Positions 5,384 to 7,829 of a stretch of 7,829 nucleotides of DNA are shown here, piece by piece. Numbering within the stretch: the stretch's first letter is position 1; each line of letters starts with the position of its first letter. The notes under the pieces were generated by a model, which made no database searches, had not been told where the DNA came from, and saw nothing but the letters and a program-made list of their open reading frames with translations. The stretch is from an uncultured Mycoplasmatota bacterium (lineage in GTDB: Bacteria; Bacillota_I; Bacilli_A; RF39; UBA660): NCBI GenBank assembly GCA_946007485.1, contig CAMGAM010000048.1, forward strand, positions 1 to 7,829, written 5' to 3'. The position numbers and the translations under genes were made by a program.

Positions 5384-5986
5384 CTAAACTCTACTATAGA
5401 ATTCAACGATTAAAGCTTCATTAATTTCTGCATTAAGTTCACTTCTTTGTGGATATCTAACATAAGTAGCTTGTTTTTTCTTATCATCATAACTAATATA
5501 ATCAACTCTAGATTTAACATTAGCTAAAGCAATTTCAATACCTTTATGATCTTTTGAATTCTCACGAATAGCTACAACATCACCAGGTTTAACTCTGTAT
5601 GAAGGAATATCAACTTTCTTACCATTAACAGTAATATGTCCATGATTTACTAGTTGTCTTGATCCTCTTCTAGTATTTGCAAAACCAATTCTGTAAACAA
5701 TATTATCTAGTCTGCTTTCTAGTAAAATTAATAAGTTTTCACCATGAACACCTTTCATTTTTGCAGATTCGTTAACTAATCTTTCAAATTGTTTTTCAGA
5801 AATACCATACATAAATCTAACTTTTTGCTTTTCATTTAATTGAACTGCATAGTTAGAAGGTTTTCTCTTTCTATCCTTTCCATGTTGTCCTGGACCATAA
5901 GGTCTTTTTAAATCTTTACCATTCTCAAGTATTGAAAATCCAACTCTTCTTGCTTGCTTATTGTTTGGGCCTGTATATCTTGCCAT
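5384..5986 (-). CDS. rpsD: 30S ribosomal protein S4 (uS4)
   Basis: The 200-aa product matches the usual Firmicutes length. S4 is a primary 16S rRNA binder that nucleates assembly of the 30S body. The N-terminus MARYTGPNNKQARR has no zinc-binding cysteines, so this is the C- form. RPYGPGQHG, NEKQKVRFMYG, the S4 RNA-binding domain (about 91-153, with SRLDNIVYR, RQLVNHGHI and VDIPSYRVKPGD) and the ending NEALIVEFYSR are all typical. The start at 5986 is chosen because AAAGGAGGA lies just upstream; a longer frame from ATG 6022 would translate this ribosome binding site and the leader. The gene is monocistronic, as in Bacillus, with its own promoter, folded leader and terminator. Autogenous control by S4 is likely. 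Confidence 0.97.
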   Translation of the reverse strand: MARYTGPNNKQARRVGFSILENGKDLKRPYGPGQHGKDRKRKPSNYAVQLNEKQKVRFMYGISEKQFERLVNESAKMKGVHGENLLILLESRLDNIVYRIGFANTRRGSRQLVNHGHITVNGKKVDIPSYRVKPGDVVAIRENSKDHKGIEIALANVKSRVDYISYDDKKKQATYVRYPQRSELNAEINEALIVEFYSRV

Positions 5987-6116
5987 TTTTATTTCCTCCT
6001 TTTTCTTTTGGAGATACCTCATATCTATAGGGTGTTTTAATTGATGTTCCCTTATGCAGCCTATAAGTTACTAATACATAACACATTATAAATATACTGG
6101 TATTGCTGCCAAAGTC
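5987..6116 (-). promoter_or_regulatory. Folded rpsD leader, probable S4 autoregulatory site
   Basis: The 130-nt leader has three helices, given in plus coordinates. Stem 6105-6109/6056-6060 (GCAGC with GCTGC on the RNA) encloses an AT-rich arm. Stem 6049-6055/6027-6032 holds GGG against CCC with one bulge. Hairpin 6022-6026/6012-6016 lies about 10 nt before the AAAGGAGGA site. In Bacillus subtilis rpsD is known to be repressed by S4 binding to its leader. This leader has comparable position and length, but I cannot align it to a model here. Confidence 0.6.
5994..6002 (-). promoter_or_regulatory. Strong ribosome binding site of rpsD
   Basis: On the minus strand the bases read AAAGGAGGA, nearly full complementarity to the 16S 3' end, about 7 nt before ATG 5986. 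It sets the rpsD start at residue MARY and rules out the in-frame ATG at 6022. Confidence 0.88.
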
Positions 6117-6122
6117 ATTAAT

Positions 6123-6151
6123 ATTATATACTTAATGATATTCGCTGTCAA
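6123..6151 (-). promoter_or_regulatory. Consensus SigA-type promoter of rpsD
   Basis: On the minus strand TTGACA (6151 to 6146) and TATAAT (6128 to 6123) are both perfect and 17 bp apart, predicting a start near 6116. This fits a highly expressed ribosomal protein gene. Confidence 0.92.
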
Positions 6152-6196
6152 GAAAAATATCAACTTTTTACGTATTTTCACTACTCAATTAACAAA

Positions 6197-6224
6197 TTAT
6201 GGAAAATAATGTAATCTTCCGTAA
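6197..6224. repeat. Inverted repeat between the rpsD and hpf promoters
   Basis: TTATGGAA (6197-6204) and TTCCGTAA (6217-6224) are inverted arms with one mismatch (7 of 8 pairs) and a 12-bp spacer. The repeat lies immediately upstream of the hpf -35 region and could be a regulator site. It is also short enough to be chance. Confidence 0.35.
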
Positions 6225-6229
6225 AACAC

Positions 6230-6258
6230 TTAAAAAAAATATAAGATTATGCTATAAT
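6230..6258 (+). promoter_or_regulatory. Extended -10 promoter of hpf
   Basis: TATAAT (6253-6258) is preceded by TGC, giving the TGN extended -10 form. A weak TTAAAA -35 (6230-6235) lies 17 bp upstream. The start is expected near 6265, right before the GAAAGGA ribosome binding site, so the hpf leader is very short. Confidence 0.72.
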
Positions 6259-6281
6259 TAAATTAGAAAGGATTTGATATA

Positions 6282-6818
6282 ATGAAATACAATATACGTG
6301 GTGATAAACTTGTTGTAACCGATGCGATTAACAACTATGTTGAATCTAAATTAGATAGACTTAACAAGTACTTTAAAGAAGATGATATACTTGCTAATGT
6401 CTTACTTAAAGTTAGAGGAAATAGCCAAATAATTGAGGTAACTATTCCTACTGACAAATTTATTTTAAGAAGTGAAGAAGAGGATAAAGATTTATATGCA
6501 GCCATTGACTTAGTAACTGATAAACTAGAAAGACAAATTAGAAAGAATAAAACTAGATTAAATAAACAAAATATTGATAATAAATACAAAGATTTTAACT
6601 TTGATTATGAAATAACTACAGAAGAAGAAACAAACGAAGATGAACAAATTGTTAAAAGAAAAAATATTGAAATGAAACCAATGGATGAAGAAGAAGCTAT
6701 TCTAGAAATGAATCTTTTAGGACACGAATTCTTCGTATACAAAGATATGCATACTAATAATATATGTGTTCTATACAGAAGAAAAGATGGCAACTATGGT
6801 TTAATTGAAACTAATTAA
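6282..6818 (+). CDS. hpf: Long-form ribosome hibernation promoting factor
   Basis: The 178-aa product is the long HPF type that joins two 70S ribosomes into inactive 100S dimers in starved or stationary cells. The N-terminal S30AE/YfiA domain (about 1-98) has MKYNIRGDKLVVTDAI, the KLDRLNKYF helix and the DLYAAIDLVTDKLERQIRKNK helix that sits in the 30S decoding channel. A charged linker rich in Glu and Thr (about 100-122) follows. The C-terminal dimerisation domain (about 123-178) has IVKRKNIEMKPMDEEEAILEMNLLGHEFFVY and ends with YRRKDGNYGLIE. GAAAGGA is the ribosome binding site. The gene is divergent from rpsD and convergent with ylbJ, with its own promoter and terminator. No SigB-like or SigH-like promoter was recognised. 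Confidence 0.95.
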   Translation: MKYNIRGDKLVVTDAINNYVESKLDRLNKYFKEDDILANVLLKVRGNSQIIEVTIPTDKFILRSEEEDKDLYAAIDLVTDKLERQIRKNKTRLNKQNIDNKYKDFNFDYEITTEEETNEDEQIVKRKNIEMKPMDEEEAILEMNLLGHEFFVYKDMHTNNICVLYRRKDGNYGLIETN

Positions 6819-6826
6819 ATATAAAT

Positions 6827-6850
6827 AAAAGGCCTATTATTAGGCTTTTT
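6827..6850. terminator. Bidirectional terminator shared by hpf and ylbJ
   Basis: AAAAGGCCTA (6827-6836) pairs with TAGGCTTTTT (6841-6850) in 10 bp with one G-T pair and a TTAT loop. The T run serves hpf on the plus strand. The minus-strand reading ends in CCTTTTATTTAT and would serve ylbJ. Confidence 0.85.
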
Positions 6851-6859
6851 CAATTGAAA

Positions 6860-7792
6860 TTATATCATTATCATACACAAAAAATAAGTAATTACTCCCG
6901 TTATAATTGTCTGCCACAATCTACCTATCAAAAAATAACTATACTTAATATCCGTATCTGTTATTTGACTTATTACTTGCATATGAACTGAAAGCCCCCC
7001 AAACGCTAAAAAACAACTAGCAATTATTACCTTATAAGTAATACTAAGACCTAACTTACTAAGAGCTTCGATTCCTATCGTTATTTCAAATAATCCCTTA
7101 ATAATCATCGAATTATAAATATTAAAATTAAAAAGATTTATAACAATTGAAGCAAGCATTAAAAAGATAACTACAATTCCACAAATTAAAATTGTCGTAT
7201 CAATTGCTCTCTTAATAGCATTAATAAAAACTGTTCCAAAATTATTTGATTTAATATCATCCATATTATCCTTATCTATATGATAAAACTTTTTTCTAAA
7301 CATAAATCCTAAAATAAAATTACTAAGATAATGCGAAATTAAAATAATCGTTCCCACTTTTTCATTTCCTAGAAAAAAAGTTCCAACTGTTGTAAGGATA
7401 AATACAGGATTAGAAAAATGAGAAAATATCAAAATATGATTAGCTTCATCTAAAGTAATTAATCCCTTATCATATAAAGTTCTTGTATTTCTTGCATTTG
7501 ATGGAAAACCAGAAATCATACTAAGAATTAAAATAGTAAACATATTATCAGTAATTCCCCATATTGATTTACAAAATTTTCTAATAATTCTCGGAATAAA
7601 CTTTGTTATGTTATAATTTATTAAAATATCTGATATAATAAAAAAAGGAAATAATGCTGGTATTAAATTATTGACCCACATATTAATTGCATAAAGAATA
7701 GACAAGTAGATTAAACTCTTTCTAACTAGTAATTCTACTAAAACAAAAATACATAAAATAATAGTAAATATATTAAATAAATTATTTTTCAT
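6860..7792 (-). CDS. ylbJ: Sporulation integral membrane protein YlbJ
   Basis: The 310-aa polytopic membrane protein belongs to the nucleoside-recognition (Gate) family. In Bacillus YlbJ is needed for heat-resistant spores; its substrate is not known to me. Family segments seen are INMWVNNLIPALFPFF (36-51), SGFPSNAR (94-101), DEANHILIFSHFSNPVFI (115-132), GLFEITIGI (233-241) and FGGLSVHMQV (264-273). I count about eight hydrophobic spans, and a loop at about 166-190 is hydrophilic. It is shorter than the roughly 400-aa Bacillus protein but keeps both ends. ATG 7792 places one span before the INMW segment as in relatives, yet no Shine-Dalgarno sequence precedes it and the frame stays open to the window edge. 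A start outside the window cannot be excluded. With spo0A it supports a spore-forming host. Confidence 0.88.
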   Translation of the reverse strand: MKNNLFNIFTIILCIFVLVELLVRKSLIYLSILYAINMWVNNLIPALFPFFIISDILINYNITKFIPRIIRKFCKSIWGITDNMFTILILSMISGFPSNARNTRTLYDKGLITLDEANHILIFSHFSNPVFILTTVGTFFLGNEKVGTIILISHYLSNFILGFMFRKKFYHIDKDNMDDIKSNNFGTVFINAIKRAIDTTILICGIVVIFLMLASIVINLFNFNIYNSMIIKGLFEITIGIEALSKLGLSITYKVIIASCFLAFGGLSVHMQVISQITDTDIKYSYFLIGRLWQTIITGVITYFLCMIMI

Positions 7793-7822
7793 ACTAAATA
7801 ATATGAATAAATCTAAAAATAA

Positions 7823-7828
7823 ATTATA
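7823..7828 (-). promoter_or_regulatory. Possible -10 box of ylbJ at the window edge
   Basis: On the minus strand TATAAT occurs about 30 nt before ATG 7792. The -35 would lie outside the window, and AT-rich DNA gives such hexamers by chance, so this is weak. If real, the leader would be only about 20-25 nt. Confidence 0.3.
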
Positions 7829-7829
7829 T

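Noticed and set aside
5987..6022. 12-residue N-terminal extension of rpsD from ATG 6022
   Set aside because: It would translate the strong AAAGGAGGA site and leader hairpin. S4 proteins begin with MARY or similar, which is at 5986.
6335..6793. Two minus-strand ORFs of 84 and 62 aa within hpf
   Set aside because: They are antisense shadows of hpf, rich in Ser and Leu from complementing Glu/Lys/Asp codons, with no family resemblance.
1..7829. CRISPR arrays, insertion sequences, tRNA or rRNA genes, phage or defence genes
   Set aside because: No regular direct repeats, transposase motifs, tRNA cloverleaf or rRNA signatures were seen; the window is core chromosome.

Overview
The window is a very AT-rich stretch of bacterial chromosome (I estimate under about 30% G+C; not computed) from a Firmicutes/Bacilli-type organism. 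Evidence for that: consensus SigA-type promoters, AGGAGG-type ribosome binding sites, a cysteine-free 'C-' ribosomal protein S4, long-form HPF, and the endospore genes spo0A and ylbJ. The divergence of the proteins and the tight packing suggest an uncultured, Mollicutes-related or Erysipelotrichia-related gut Bacilli lineage (RF39-like), but that placement is inference. TGA is not read as Trp in any gene here.

Layout, left to right. (1) 1-1976, plus strand: the 3' end of serS, then fmt, then two unrecognised membrane-anchored proteins (218 and 47 aa). All are closely spaced and look like one transcription unit. (2) 1977-2577: a 600-nt gene-free stretch. It holds a good promoter with a palindrome over its -35 box, a densely pairing region that looks like a structured RNA, and two terminator-like hairpins. 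The second hairpin sits just before the pgk ribosome binding site. (3) 2578-4437: pgk-tpiA, two glycolytic genes in one operon, ending in a terminator that contains the tpiA stop codon. (4) 4446-5280: monocistronic spo0A with two tandem Spo0A boxes at its promoter and a terminator overlapping its own 3' end. (5) 5341-6151, minus strand: rpsD with a consensus promoter, a folded leader of about 130 nt and a terminator. (6) 6230-6850, plus strand: hpf, divergent from rpsD. (7) 6823-7829, minus strand: ylbJ, convergent with hpf and sharing its bidirectional terminator.

Functionally the window combines translation (serS, fmt, rpsD, hpf), lower glycolysis (pgk, tpiA) and sporulation (spo0A, ylbJ). 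The most interesting item is the 2061-2550 region. It has a promoter, several mutually compatible helices forming a multi-branch fold, an alternative pairing that excludes one of those helices, and a terminator 27 nt before pgk. It is either a long free-standing noncoding RNA or an attenuating leader of the glycolytic operon. I could not match it to any RNA class I know.
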